Shown here one piece after another: positions 1 to 7,054 of a DNA stretch of 12,159 bases. Position 1 is the stretch's first letter; each line of letters begins with the position of its first letter. The stretch lies in the NCBI GenBank assembly GCA_030428745.1, contig JAUIEG010000033.1:1-12159 (forward strand). The letters run 5' to 3'. Below the pieces are notes generated by a model. The model worked only from the letters and a program-made list of their open reading frames with translations, was not told the DNA's origin and did not search any database. The stretch comes from Alphaproteobacteria bacterium. GTDB taxonomy: Bacteria; Pseudomonadota; Alphaproteobacteria; Caulobacterales; Parvularculaceae. The translations under genes and the position numbers were made by a program.

Positions 1-116
1 GCGATCTCAACAGCGGTGTGCATGCTTTCAAGCGCTTGCCTGATGGCTCTTTTGAGGGCGGCGCCGACCCGCGGCGCGAAGGCGTCTGGCTCACTGGTGG
101 AGTCGAAGCGCAATAG
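1..116 (+). CDS. Gamma-glutamyltransferase-like protein, C-terminal fragment (5' end outside window)
   Basis: An open frame enters from the left edge (first complete codon at position 3) and ends at TAG 114-116, giving 37 residues. The piece contains DLNSGVHAF followed by GGADPRREG. The second motif closely matches the extreme C-terminus of gamma-glutamyltranspeptidases, where a G(A/S)(A/S)DPRR(E/D)G strand closes the small-subunit core. That family cleaves the gamma-glutamyl bond of glutathione and related compounds, usually in the periplasm. The catalytic threonine and the rest of the enzyme are outside the window, so activity cannot be judged. The gene converges on the histidine kinase with only two bases between the stop codons. 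The call rests on one short motif, so the family is likely but not proven. Confidence 0.65.
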   Translation, partial: DLNSGVHAFKRLPDGSFEGGADPRREGVWLTGGVEAQ

Positions 117-127
117 CGCTATTGCGC
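108..127. repeat. Perfect 20-bp palindrome spanning both convergent stop codons
   Basis: The sequence GCGCAATAGC is followed at once by its exact reverse complement. The rightward gene's TAG (114-116) and the leftward kinase's TAG (121-119) both lie inside it. As RNA, either strand could form an 8-bp stem with a GCGC loop. No T-tract follows on either side, so it is not a canonical intrinsic terminator. It may still act as a bidirectional 3'-end hairpin that stabilises or separates the two convergent transcripts. The palindrome is seen directly; its function is inferred. Confidence 0.6.
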
Positions 128-1522
128 CGCGCCGGGCAGGGTGATGCGGAAGGTTGCGCCCGTTGAGTCGCTTTTTTCGAGGATCAGTGATCCGCCATGG
201 GCGCGGGCGATTTCCGACGCGATGGCGACGCCAAGGCCGGAACCGCCGGGCTTTTGCGATCCTTTGAACGGCTCAAAAAGATCGGTCTTGGCGTGGTCGG
301 GAAGACCCGGTCCGCTATCGGCGATCGCAATCGCGACCGCGCCATTTTTGACATGCGCGTCGACAGCGACGGTGTGGCCTTCGGCGTTTTCAATTTCCAT
401 CATCGCATCAACGGCGTTGCGCACGAGGTTAAAGAGAGCGCGATAGAGCTGCGTGCGATCGGCGGCGATCGACAGGTTTTCCGGCGCCTTGTTGATCGCT
501 GTCACACCCATGGCGGCGGTGTCGTCGAGCACTTCATCGATCAGGTCGTGCAGGGAGAATGGCGCTTTGCTGAGAAGCCGTGATTCCATGCGGCCAAAGG
601 TCAGTGTATCGCGGCTTAAGGCGATGGCGCGGTCGAGTGCGGAAATAAGACGCGGCGAAAGCTTTCTGACGCTCGGGTCGTCTGACTTCGCCAGCCGGTC
701 GGACATGAGCTGCGCTGACGCGAGGATATTGCGAAGGTCGTGGCTGATTTTTGAAATGCCTGCGCCGAGGGCGGCGAGGCGCCGCCGTTCGCCCAGAAGG
801 TCGCGCACGCTTTTCTCCATGGCGGCAAGGCTTTCTTCCGCAACGCCGATTTCATCTTTGCGGCCGGAAGGCTTCAAGATGCCAAGGGCATTTTCCGGAT
901 CGGCGTCAAAGGCGGTGATGTTTTCCGTCAGCCGCTTCACAGGCCGCACGATCATGCGGTTGAGCGACCAAAAAACCAGGCCTGCTGTTAAGGTGGAGAT
1001 CACCAGCGAGAGCAGAAAAATGTTGCGCGCATAGGCGTAAAGGTCCTCGCGCAGCGCCTTTTGCGAGACGATGATGTCGACGGTTTGATCTGTTGCGAAT
1101 TGCGGCTCTCCAGTCGCCTGAATGAGATGATCGCCGCTTGAGAAAAACGTCCCCCAGGCGTTTGCGATCAAATCCATTTCGTTTTCCTGCGTAAGATCCA
1201 CACGCAGCATGTTGGGCGCGCCATGGGGGTTGATCTCGGGCGCCAGGATCAGCATGCGCATGTCATCGCTATTGATGGTGACGCCGAGAATATTCGCAGT
1301 GGAAAAAAGCTGGCGCACAAGCATTTCATCAGCCGCGCCTTCGCGTGGGCCCTCAAGCGCAAGACTGGCCAGATAGGCTTCTTCGAACCGGATCATGAAC
1401 CAGTCCCGGCGTTGTTTCGCAATAGAAGGCACCAGCACAACAAATTCCGCGACGAACACAAAGATGATCGTCAGGAAGAGGAGCTTGGTCGATAGAGACC
1501 GTTTGGTGAAAGCGGTTTTCAT
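119..1522 (-). CDS. Sensor histidine kinase, two-TM HAMP type
   Basis: This 467-residue protein has a complete class I sensor-kinase layout. A first membrane helix (about 13-34) is followed by a putative periplasmic sensing region (about 38-165) that I cannot assign to a named fold. A second helix (about 168-187) leads to a HAMP linker (about 188-241). The HisKA dimerisation helix carries the phospho-acceptor His261 in SHDLRN. The HATPase domain shows the N box NLVRNAVDAM (365-374), G1 DSGPGLP (402-408), the F box LFEPF (415-419) and G2 GSGLGVAI (427-434). All catalytic motifs look intact, so it should be an active autokinase. The ATG lies six bases after the stop of the upstream oxidoreductase gene, so it is the last gene of a three-gene operon. 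No response regulator is encoded in the window. The signal it senses is unknown. Confidence 0.93.
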   Translation of the reverse strand: MKTAFTKRSLSTKLLFLTIIFVFVAEFVVLVPSIAKQRRDWFMIRFEEAYLASLALEGPREGAADEMLVRQLFSTANILGVTINSDDMRMLILAPEINPHGAPNMLRVDLTQENEMDLIANAWGTFFSSGDHLIQATGEPQFATDQTVDIIVSQKALREDLYAYARNIFLLSLVISTLTAGLVFWSLNRMIVRPVKRLTENITAFDADPENALGILKPSGRKDEIGVAEESLAAMEKSVRDLLGERRRLAALGAGISKISHDLRNILASAQLMSDRLAKSDDPSVRKLSPRLISALDRAIALSRDTLTFGRMESRLLSKAPFSLHDLIDEVLDDTAAMGVTAINKAPENLSIAADRTQLYRALFNLVRNAVDAMMEIENAEGHTVAVDAHVKNGAVAIAIADSGPGLPDHAKTDLFEPFKGSQKPGGSGLGVAIASEIARAHGGSLILEKSDSTGATFRITLPGAAQ

Positions 1523-1528
1523 GGCGGC

Positions 1529-2941
1529 CTAGTCGAAAACGGACAAGAGACGGATCAAAACCTTAGTGCGGTCTGAAAAGAGCGTATCAGAGTACCATGC
1601 GCCAGCGGCGCGCTTGCTCGCCTCGCTTCGGGTGGGATAGGGCGCAATCATATCCGTAAAGGCGCGGATTTTGAGTTTCGATGAGAGCGCCAGCACCCAT
1701 GGCTGCAGCAAATCGCCGGCCCCGCGTCCGACAATCCCCGCGCCGAGGATATGACCTTTCTTATCGGTGACGACTTTCACCAGGCCTTCCGTGTTGCGCT
1801 CGGCTTCTGCTCGGTCATTTTGTGAAAACGGCCATCGCACGATTTTTATCTCACCGTGGCGCTCGCGCGCCTGGCGTTCCGTAAGGCCAACTTGCGCCAG
1901 CTCCGGGTCGCAGTAGGTGACGTGCGGCGCCAGATCTTCATTGTTTTTCGACGGCGCCTTGAAAAGAATATTCCGCACAAGCACAGAGGCGTGATAGCCG
2001 GCTACATGGGTGAATTGCCGCCCGCCGGCGACGTCGCCCGCCGCGTAAATGCGCTTATTGGTGGTGCGCAGGCGGCTGTCGGTTTTCAGCCCCTTCTTAT
2101 CATACTCGACACTAGCTGCTTTGAGATTGAGGCCGTCCACTGCTGGCTTGCGACCGACCGCGATGAGAAGATGCGAGCCTTCGATAGCGCGCGCGCCGAC
2201 CGTTACGCGAACGCCGTTTAAGGTTTTCTCCACGCGCTCTGCATTCCCGCCCTCGACGATATCGATACCTTCCTTGACGAGGCGTTCGCGAACGATGTCT
2301 GCAAGCTCCGGGTCATCGCGGCCCAGGATCTTACCGCCTTCGATGACGGTCACTTTGGCGCCGAGCCGGCGATGCGCCTGCGCCATTTCGATCCCTATAG
2401 GCCCGCCGCCGATGATGATGAGATGGTCGGGGAGCACGCGATTGTCGAATAGCGTTTCATTCGTGAAATAAGGAACATCATCAAGGCCGGGAATGGGAGG
2501 AACGAAAGGCGTCGACCCGGTCGCAATGACGAAATGTTTTGCTTTGACAATAGTGTCGCCGGCCTTGATCTCACGCGGCCCGGTGAACGTCCCATGCTCG
2601 CGGATCACGGTGACGCCAAGTCCCTCGAACCGCTCCTGGCTGTCGATGGGCGCGATGGTTTCGATGACGCCATGCACATGATCCATAACCGCGGCGAAAT
2701 CGATATTCGGTTCAACGCTGGCGACGCCGAATTTCTCCGCCTCGCGCATTTCCTGCGCGCGCGCCGCTGCGGCGATGAGCGCCTTTGAGGGCACGCAACC
2801 TGTATTGAGGCAGTCCCCGCCCATCTCGCCTTTTTCAATGAGAACGACCTTGCGTCCAAGCATGGCGGCGCCGGCGGCGACGGACAGTCCGCCGGAGCCC
2901 GCGCCGATTATGCAAAGATCGGCTTTGATTGTCTGCGCCAT
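1529..2941 (-). CDS. FAD-dependent pyridine-nucleotide-disulfide oxidoreductase (MerA/Lpd-like)
   Basis: This 470-residue flavoprotein belongs to the class I disulfide reductases, which use NAD(P)H, FAD and a redox-active cysteine pair. Visible features in order are the FAD dinucleotide fold GAGSGG (13-18), the active-site segment GGDCLNTGCVPSK with Cys44 and Cys49, an ATGS motif (140-143), the NAD(P)H fold GGGPIG (178-183), the second FAD contact AAGDV (300-304) and a C-terminal dimerisation domain. Dihydrolipoamide dehydrogenase and glutathione reductase carry a catalytic His-x4-Glu near the end. Here that segment reads APYPTRSE (433-440), with tyrosine in place of the histidine, as in mercuric-reductase-like and uncharacterised relatives. 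No C-terminal vicinal cysteine pair typical of MerA is present. The substrate is therefore unknown, and a lipoamide dehydrogenase label would be too specific. The start is two bases after the stop of the TVP38 gene, and the kinase follows six bases later. Confidence 0.92.
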   Translation of the reverse strand: MAQTIKADLCIIGAGSGGLSVAAGAAMLGRKVVLIEKGEMGGDCLNTGCVPSKALIAAAARAQEMREAEKFGVASVEPNIDFAAVMDHVHGVIETIAPIDSQERFEGLGVTVIREHGTFTGPREIKAGDTIVKAKHFVIATGSTPFVPPIPGLDDVPYFTNETLFDNRVLPDHLIIIGGGPIGIEMAQAHRRLGAKVTVIEGGKILGRDDPELADIVRERLVKEGIDIVEGGNAERVEKTLNGVRVTVGARAIEGSHLLIAVGRKPAVDGLNLKAASVEYDKKGLKTDSRLRTTNKRIYAAGDVAGGRQFTHVAGYHASVLVRNILFKAPSKNNEDLAPHVTYCDPELAQVGLTERQARERHGEIKIVRWPFSQNDRAEAERNTEGLVKVVTDKKGHILGAGIVGRGAGDLLQPWVLALSSKLKIRAFTDMIAPYPTRSEASKRAAGAWYSDTLFSDRTKVLIRLLSVFD

Positions 2942-2943
2942 GA

Positions 2944-3672
2944 TTATTGCGTCTCCGGCGACGCTTTGCGCTTCAGGAAAACAGGGATCAGCGCGAGCAC
3001 AATCAATCCGATGATCGGTGTCAGCGTTTCCGGCTTCAGGAGAACGCCGGCAAGAGAAATGTCTTCACCGGCGTCAAATGCGGCGCCCGCCGCCGCGCCG
3101 ATGCTGGCGTAAACAAAGGAGCCCGGAATAATGCCGAAGAATGTGCCGATCAAAAAATTGCGCATTGAAACGCCCATGAGGCCGGCGGCGATATTCACCG
3201 CCCAGAATGGAAATACCGGCGCAAGCCGCAGGATGAACATGTAGGAAAGCTCGCCTTTGCGAAATCCTTCCTCCATGCGTTTGGCGAATGCGCCGGCGCG
3301 TTTCGATAAGATGTCGCCTAGCGCTGTTTTCGCCGCAAGAAAGATGACAGTGGCGCCAATGGTCGCCGCAACGACGATCAGCGGCGTTCCGGTCCAAAGG
3401 CCGAACAAATAGCCGCCGAAGATCGTAAGAATGCTGGCGCCCGGAAAAGAGATCGCCACCGCCGCCGCGTAAACGGCTGTAAACAGCGCCATAGCGCGCA
3501 ATGGGTCCGCCGCCACCCAGGCTTGCAGGGCCTCTCGATTGTCCCGTAGCGCGTCGAGTGTGAAATAGCGGTGCAGCCCGAGGGCGAAGAAACCGGCCAG
3601 CGCCGCCCCGATAATCACAAGGGGGAGGAGACGGTGAAGCGGGCTTTTGGCGGAGGAAGAAGCGTCGGACAA
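2944..3672 (-). CDS. TVP38/TMEM64 family (DedA-like, SNARE-associated domain) membrane protein
   Basis: With a TTG start at 3672 this is a 242-residue integral membrane protein, a usual size for TVP38/TMEM64 proteins. After a short polar N-terminus come a membrane helix (LPLVIIGAALAGFFALG), a conserved FPGASILTIFGGYLFG re-entrant-type segment, further helices, a positively charged cytoplasmic stretch (KRMEEGFRKGE), the FILRLAPVFPFWAVN signature and two more hydrophobic segments. The family is related to DedA proteins, some of which are linked to lipid or ion handling; its bacterial role is not settled. An ATG at 3774 in the same frame would add 34 residues, and the frame stays open further to 4143. 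I prefer TTG because GAAAGG precedes it by eight bases. The added segment is also proline-rich and uses unusual codons, and its DNA contains an inverted repeat. The downstream oxidoreductase starts two bases after this gene, and fusions of the two families are known. Confidence 0.88.
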   Translation of the reverse strand: MSDASSSAKSPLHRLLPLVIIGAALAGFFALGLHRYFTLDALRDNREALQAWVAADPLRAMALFTAVYAAAVAISFPGASILTIFGGYLFGLWTGTPLIVVAATIGATVIFLAAKTALGDILSKRAGAFAKRMEEGFRKGELSYMFILRLAPVFPFWAVNIAAGLMGVSMRNFLIGTFFGIIPGSFVYASIGAAAGAAFDAGEDISLAGVLLKPETLTPIIGLIVLALIPVFLKRKASPETQ

Positions 3673-3680
3673 GGAATCAG

Positions 3681-3686
3681 CCTTTC
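3681..3686 (-). promoter_or_regulatory. Ribosome binding site that favours the TTG start of the TVP38 gene
   Basis: On the minus strand GAAAGG lies eight bases before TTG (3672-3670). The same GAAAGG motif serves the symporter start in this window. The competing ATG at 3774 has only a G-run about ten bases or more upstream. The site therefore argues for the shorter protein, though a non-ATG start always needs support from homologue alignment. Confidence 0.5.
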
Positions 3687-3732
3687 GGGAATCGGGACGA
3701 CTATAGCGGGGCTTGCCAATATTGGGGATTGG

Positions 3733-3769
3733 TTCCCACCGTTCGCTTTCTAGCGGGAAAGGGTGGGGA
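3733..3769. repeat. Imperfect inverted repeat in the leader region of the TVP38 operon
   Basis: Outer arms TTCCCACC (3733-3740) and GGTGGGGA (3762-3769) pair over eight positions with one G-T pair. Inside them, CGCT (3744-3747) and AGCG (3752-3755) form a second short stem with a four-base loop. The arrangement could be a leader hairpin or a protein-binding dyad. It falls in DNA that would be coding only if the ATG at 3774 were used. Confidence 0.4.
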
Positions 3770-3877
3770 TTCATGTCACGCTTCGCCCCCGACAGGTCAC
3801 AAGCGCGCGAAGATGGTCTTCGTGAGACGGATTTGATGAAATCAGTGGAAACTCGGCGGATTCCGCGGTTCCCGGTG

Positions 3878-3906
3878 TTGACGACGCGCCGCCGCCGGTC
3901 TATTCC
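3878..3906 (+). promoter_or_regulatory. Probable sigma-70 type promoter of rpmH
   Basis: TTGACG (3878-3883) is separated by exactly 17 bases from TATTCC (3901-3906). The -35 element matches five of six consensus bases and the -10 matches the initial TAT. Transcription would begin near 3913, leaving a leader of about 60 bases before the rpmH ATG. Position and orientation fit a promoter for the ribosomal protein operon. Confidence 0.55.
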
Positions 3907-3975
3907 CCCGCCTCTTGTTTGACTGCTGAATTGGCGGCGCGCGCCGCGATTCCACCCGTCTTTGAGGATCGAACG

Positions 3976-4110
3976 ATGAAACGGACCTATCAACCGAGCC
4001 GGCTTAAGCGCAAGCGCCGTCACGGCTTTCGCGCGCGCAAAGCGACCAAAGGCGGCCAGAAAGTGCTGGCCTCGCGCCGCGCCAAGGGCCGCAAGCGCCT
4101 CTCGGCCTAG
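3976..4110 (+). CDS. rpmH: 50S ribosomal protein L34
   Basis: The product is 44 residues, the usual L34 length, very basic, beginning MKRTYQPSRLKRKRRHGF and ending RKRLSA. L34 binds 23S rRNA in the large ribosomal subunit. I chose ATG 3976 because it gives the canonical N-terminus and has GAGG (3964-3967) eight bases upstream. An in-frame ATG at 3919 would add 19 non-conserved residues and lies only a few bases after the expected transcription start. The gene leads the conserved rpmH-rnpA pair; rnpA begins 73 bases downstream. Confidence 0.98.
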   Translation: MKRTYQPSRLKRKRRHGFRARKATKGGQKVLASRRAKGRKRLSA

Positions 4111-4183
4111 TTTGGCCGCATAAGCTCTGGCGCAGAAAACCAAACCAGATCAAGGCTCTAGCGTCGCCCACGCGAGGACCCCA

Positions 4184-4519
4184 ATGGGCGTCATCAAAAA
4201 ACGTCGGGACTTTTTGGCGATGCGCGGAGCTGATAAGGCGCACAGCGCCTCTTTTTTGATGCTGGCTCGGGAAAACCGGGAAAACGGGCCTGCGGCCCGG
4301 CTGGGGCTCACCGTCACCAAAAAGCTTGGAAATGCGGTTATCCGCAACCGTATCCGGCGTCGCCTCCGGGCTGCGGCGCGTGAGATTTTCCCCGATCAGG
4401 CGTCACCCGGGACAGACTATGTTCTCGTCGCCCGAAAAGCGGCCTATGACCGCAATTACGAAGCGCTGCTTGACGATATGAAGCGCGCCCTTTTAAGGCT
4501 CAACCGCAACCCTACATAG
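4184..4519 (+). CDS. rnpA: Ribonuclease P protein component
   Basis: This 111-residue basic protein is the protein subunit of RNase P. It assists the catalytic RNA in removing 5' leaders from precursor tRNAs. The N-terminus has KKRRDFLAM, and the family signature lies at about 45-64 (TKKLGNAVIRNRIRRRLR), including the RNR helix that contacts P RNA and tRNA. The length is normal. GAGGA precedes the ATG by five bases. It sits between rpmH and yidC on the same strand, the standard bacterial order, and is probably cotranscribed with rpmH. The 55 bases between its stop and yidC contain no yidD-like frame. Confidence 0.97.
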   Translation: MGVIKKRRDFLAMRGADKAHSASFLMLARENRENGPAARLGLTVTKKLGNAVIRNRIRRRLRAAAREIFPDQASPGTDYVLVARKAAYDRNYEALLDDMKRALLRLNRNPT

Positions 4520-4574
4520 AACGGATCGAAGCGGGCCCGGCTCGCGCCGTTTCCAGCATTCATCGGGATTTTTC

Positions 4575-6377
4575 ATGGACCGCAATTTGATCTTGGCGAT
4601 CGTCCTTTCCTTCGGCGTGTTTCTCGTCTGGGATTTTATGGTGCTCGGCCCCCAGCGTGAGGCGCAGCAGGAAGCGGCCCGCGCCGCCCAGGTCGCCGCG
4701 GAGCAGCAGGTGGAAGCAGCGCAGGATATGGACCCGGATATCGGCGGTCTTGCCGGCGCTGAGGCTGCGCTGACTGTCGAAGACGCCATCGCTAAATCGA
4801 CCGCGCGCGTGCCGATCAAGACGCCGACCTTGCAAGGATCCATCAATTTGAAAGGCGGCCGCTTCGACGATCTTCTTCTTCTGCAATATCGCGAAGGGCT
4901 TGATGACGACAGCCCGCCAATCCGGCTCTTAAGTCCCGCGGAAACAGAGCACGGTCATTTCATGCAACAGGGCTGGGCGGTCGGCGCCAATACTGCGGCT
5001 GGCGCGCAGTGGACTGTTGCCGAGGGGTCTACCCTGACGCCGCAGACACCAGTGACGCTGACGCGATCAGGCGGCGGCCTGACTTACGAAAAAACGATCT
5101 CCGTCGACGACAAATACATGTTCACGGTGAAACAGACCGTCACGAACAATTCGGGCGAAACGAAGAATATACGCCCCTATGCAACGGTGACCCAGCGCAA
5201 CACACCGGAATACTACCGCAACTTCATGATCTTGCAGGAAGGGCCGCTTGGCATCGTCGGGAACAAACTTTACGAGCGCAAATACAATAAGCTTAAAAAG
5301 AACAAGGATGCTAAGGTTGAAGAAACCGGCGTCGGCGGTTGGCTCGGAATCACCAATAAATTCTGGCTTGCCGCATCCATCCCGCCGGCGGACGCCGAGA
5401 TTGAAGCGACGCTCGCCAATCGCGGCACCACGGACAAGCCGATCTTTGAAGCCTTTTACGCCATGCCCAATATGGCGCTGGCGCCGGGCGGGTCGACGAC
5501 ATTGCAGTCCTATATGTTTGGCGGGCCGAAGGATGTGGACCTGTTGCAGTCCTATGAGGCGCAGCCGGAAGATGGCGGGCTTGGCGTTTATGATTTCGAC
5601 AAGGCCGTCGACTGGGGCCATCTGTTCTTTTTGACGCGACCGATTTTCTACACGCTCAACTTTTTTGGCGATACGCTTGGTAATTTCGGCATCGCCATTC
5701 TTCTTCTGACATTGATCATCAAGCTCATTTTGTTCCCGATTGCGAACAAAGGTTATGAGTCTATGTCAAAAATGAAAAAGCTGCAGCCGGAGATCAAGAA
5801 GCTTCAGGAGCGCTACACTGACGACAAGATGAAGCTGCAGCAGGAGATGATGGCGCTTTACAAGAAGGAAAAGATGAATCCGCTGGCGGGTTGTTTTCCA
5901 ATTCTGTTGCAGATGCCGATTTTCTATGCGCTTTATAAAACGCTGTTCGTCACTATCGAGCTTCGTCATCAACCGTTTCTCTATATTCAGGATCTCTCGG
6001 CGCCGGATCCCACAACAGTTTTCAATCTATTTGGGTTGTTGCCTTTTGATCCGACGGCGCTGCCAATGATCGGTGGCCTTTTGGGTATTGGATTTTTGCC
6101 ATTGCTGATGGGCGTCGCCATGTGGTTCCAGACCAAGCTGAATCCGCCGCCGGCCGATCCGGTTCAGGCGCAGGTCTTCGCTTTCATGCCCTTCGTTTTT
6201 GTCTTCATCTTCGCGCCGTTTGCAGCCGGTCTCGTGCTTTACTGGTTCTGGAACACGACGCTCGGCATCCTCCAGCAATGGTACATCATGAAAAAGAACG
6301 GCGTTAAAGTAGAACTCGGCCAAAGGCTCAATCTGCCCTGGGCCAAGAAGGCTGACGCCCCAAGTGACGCCAAGTGA
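4575..6377 (+). CDS. yidC: Membrane protein insertase YidC (Oxa1 family)
   Basis: This 600-residue inner-membrane insertase acts alone or with SecYEG to insert and fold membrane proteins. The N-terminal helix (about 5-22, after MDRNLIL) is the uncleaved signal-anchor typical of Gram-negative YidC. An Ala/Gln/Glu-rich linker (about 27-60) leads to the periplasmic P1 beta-domain (about 75-340). The conserved Oxa1 core (about 350-575) includes the cytoplasmic coiled hairpin MSKMKKLQPEIKKL and NPLAGCFPILLQMPIF (435-450). Arg464 in IELRHQP corresponds to the conserved groove arginine, and C-terminal helices end near YIMKKNG. The length fits alphaproteobacterial YidC. The start has only a weak upstream GGGA, but the signal-anchor fits ATG 4575. 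Its TGA overlaps the GTG start of yihA, so the two are translationally coupled. Confidence 0.98.
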   Translation: MDRNLILAIVLSFGVFLVWDFMVLGPQREAQQEAARAAQVAAEQQVEAAQDMDPDIGGLAGAEAALTVEDAIAKSTARVPIKTPTLQGSINLKGGRFDDLLLLQYREGLDDDSPPIRLLSPAETEHGHFMQQGWAVGANTAAGAQWTVAEGSTLTPQTPVTLTRSGGGLTYEKTISVDDKYMFTVKQTVTNNSGETKNIRPYATVTQRNTPEYYRNFMILQEGPLGIVGNKLYERKYNKLKKNKDAKVEETGVGGWLGITNKFWLAASIPPADAEIEATLANRGTTDKPIFEAFYAMPNMALAPGGSTTLQSYMFGGPKDVDLLQSYEAQPEDGGLGVYDFDKAVDWGHLFFLTRPIFYTLNFFGDTLGNFGIAILLLTLIIKLILFPIANKGYESMSKMKKLQPEIKKLQERYTDDKMKLQQEMMALYKKEKMNPLAGCFPILLQMPIFYALYKTLFVTIELRHQPFLYIQDLSAPDPTTVFNLFGLLPFDPTALPMIGGLLGIGFLPLLMGVAMWFQTKLNPPPADPVQAQVFAFMPFVFVFIFAPFAAGLVLYWFWNTTLGILQQWYIMKKNGVKVELGQRLNLPWAKKADAPSDAK

Positions 6378-7018
6378 CGACGCCTGACGTGTTTTCACCG
6401 GCGGAGATCGAGGCGGGGCGGCTGATGTTCGCCAAGCGCGCTGATTTCATGCTCGGCGTTACGTCGCTGGAAACACTGCCTGACGAAGGTCCTGCGGAAG
6501 TCGCTTTTGCGGGCCGTTCCAATGTGGGCAAGTCGACTTTGCTGAATGCGCTTGTGGGACAGAACGGGCTCGCCCGCGCATCGAACACGCCGGGGCGGAC
6601 CCGGGAGATCAACTATTTCGACCTTGAAGGCGCGCTGCGTCTCGTTGATCTGCCGGGCTATGGCTATGCGAAAGCGCCGCGCAAGGATGTGGAGCAATGG
6701 ACAGCGCTGACGCGGGATTTTTTGCGGGGCCGCTCGGTGTTGCGCCGTGTTTGCGTTCTTGTGGACTCGCGTCACGGATTGAAAGCCGTTGATGTCGAGG
6801 TGATGGACCTTCTCGACGAGGCGGCGGTGAATTATCAGATCGTCCTCACCAAAACTGACAAAATCAAACCGACTGCGCTGGAAAAACTCATCGAGGCGAC
6901 GGCGAAGCAGATCGGCCGGCGGCCCGCGGCGCATCCGTTTGTACGGGCGACATCGTCCGAAAAGGGCGACGGGATTGCCGAACTCCGAGCCGATCTTGCC
7001 GCGCTCGCGGCTGCGTAA
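6374..7018 (+). CDS. yihA: Ribosome biogenesis GTP-binding protein YihA/YsxC (EngB)
   Basis: This 214-residue TrmE-Era-EngA-like GTPase is needed for late assembly of the large ribosomal subunit. The G motifs are clear: G1 GRSNVGKS (47-54), the switch I region SNTPGRTREINYF (70-82), G3 DLPG (92-95) within DLPGYGYA, G4 TKTD (159-162) and G5 ATSS (192-195). Translation starts at GTG 6374-6376, inside the sequence GTGA, so the start overlaps the yidC stop by four bases. This implies coupling of the insertase and the GTPase. yidC-yihA is a common alphaproteobacterial pair, and argB often follows, but here the next gene is xerC. Confidence 0.97.
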   Translation: MTTPDVFSPAEIEAGRLMFAKRADFMLGVTSLETLPDEGPAEVAFAGRSNVGKSTLLNALVGQNGLARASNTPGRTREINYFDLEGALRLVDLPGYGYAKAPRKDVEQWTALTRDFLRGRSVLRRVCVLVDSRHGLKAVDVEVMDLLDEAAVNYQIVLTKTDKIKPTALEKLIEATAKQIGRRPAAHPFVRATSSEKGDGIAELRADLAALAAA

Positions 7019-7054
7019 AGACTTTTTTAACCTTCGCCGCGGCGTTCTAGGGCC

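Larger units (their letters stand above)
3673..3975. other. Divergent intergenic region between the TVP38 operon and rpmH
   Basis: This 303-base stretch holds no convincing gene. Leftward, it carries a -10-like TATAGT (reverse complement of 3700-3705) about 28 bases before the proposed TTG start, but I find no good -35 at 16-18 bases. It also holds the GAAAGG ribosome site at 3681-3686, an imperfect hairpin at 3733-3769 and a perfect 6-bp stem with a 3-base loop (CGAAGA-TGG-TCTTCG) at 3808-3822. Rightward, it holds the rpmH promoter (3878-3906) and GAGG at 3964-3967 before the rpmH ATG. Confidence 0.55.

Noticed and set aside
453..1034. 193-codon rightward frame within the histidine kinase
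   Set aside because: It is Ser/Arg-rich and without motifs, and it lies wholly antisense to an intact kinase.
3919..3975. Earlier ATG for rpmH adding 19 residues
   Set aside because: L34 is 44 residues with a fixed MKRTYQPS start. The added part is not conserved and lies almost at the expected transcription start.
3775..4143. Upstream extension of the TVP38 frame to an ATG at 4143 (399 residues)
   Set aside because: It would run through rpmH on the opposite strand, adds basic and Arg-rich sequence with no family match, and lacks a ribosome site at its start.
7003..7030. Possible terminator after yihA: GCCGC-GCTC-GCGGC followed later by a T6 run
   Set aside because: Eleven bases separate the stem from the T-tract and the stem lies inside the yihA coding end, so it is not a canonical intrinsic terminator.
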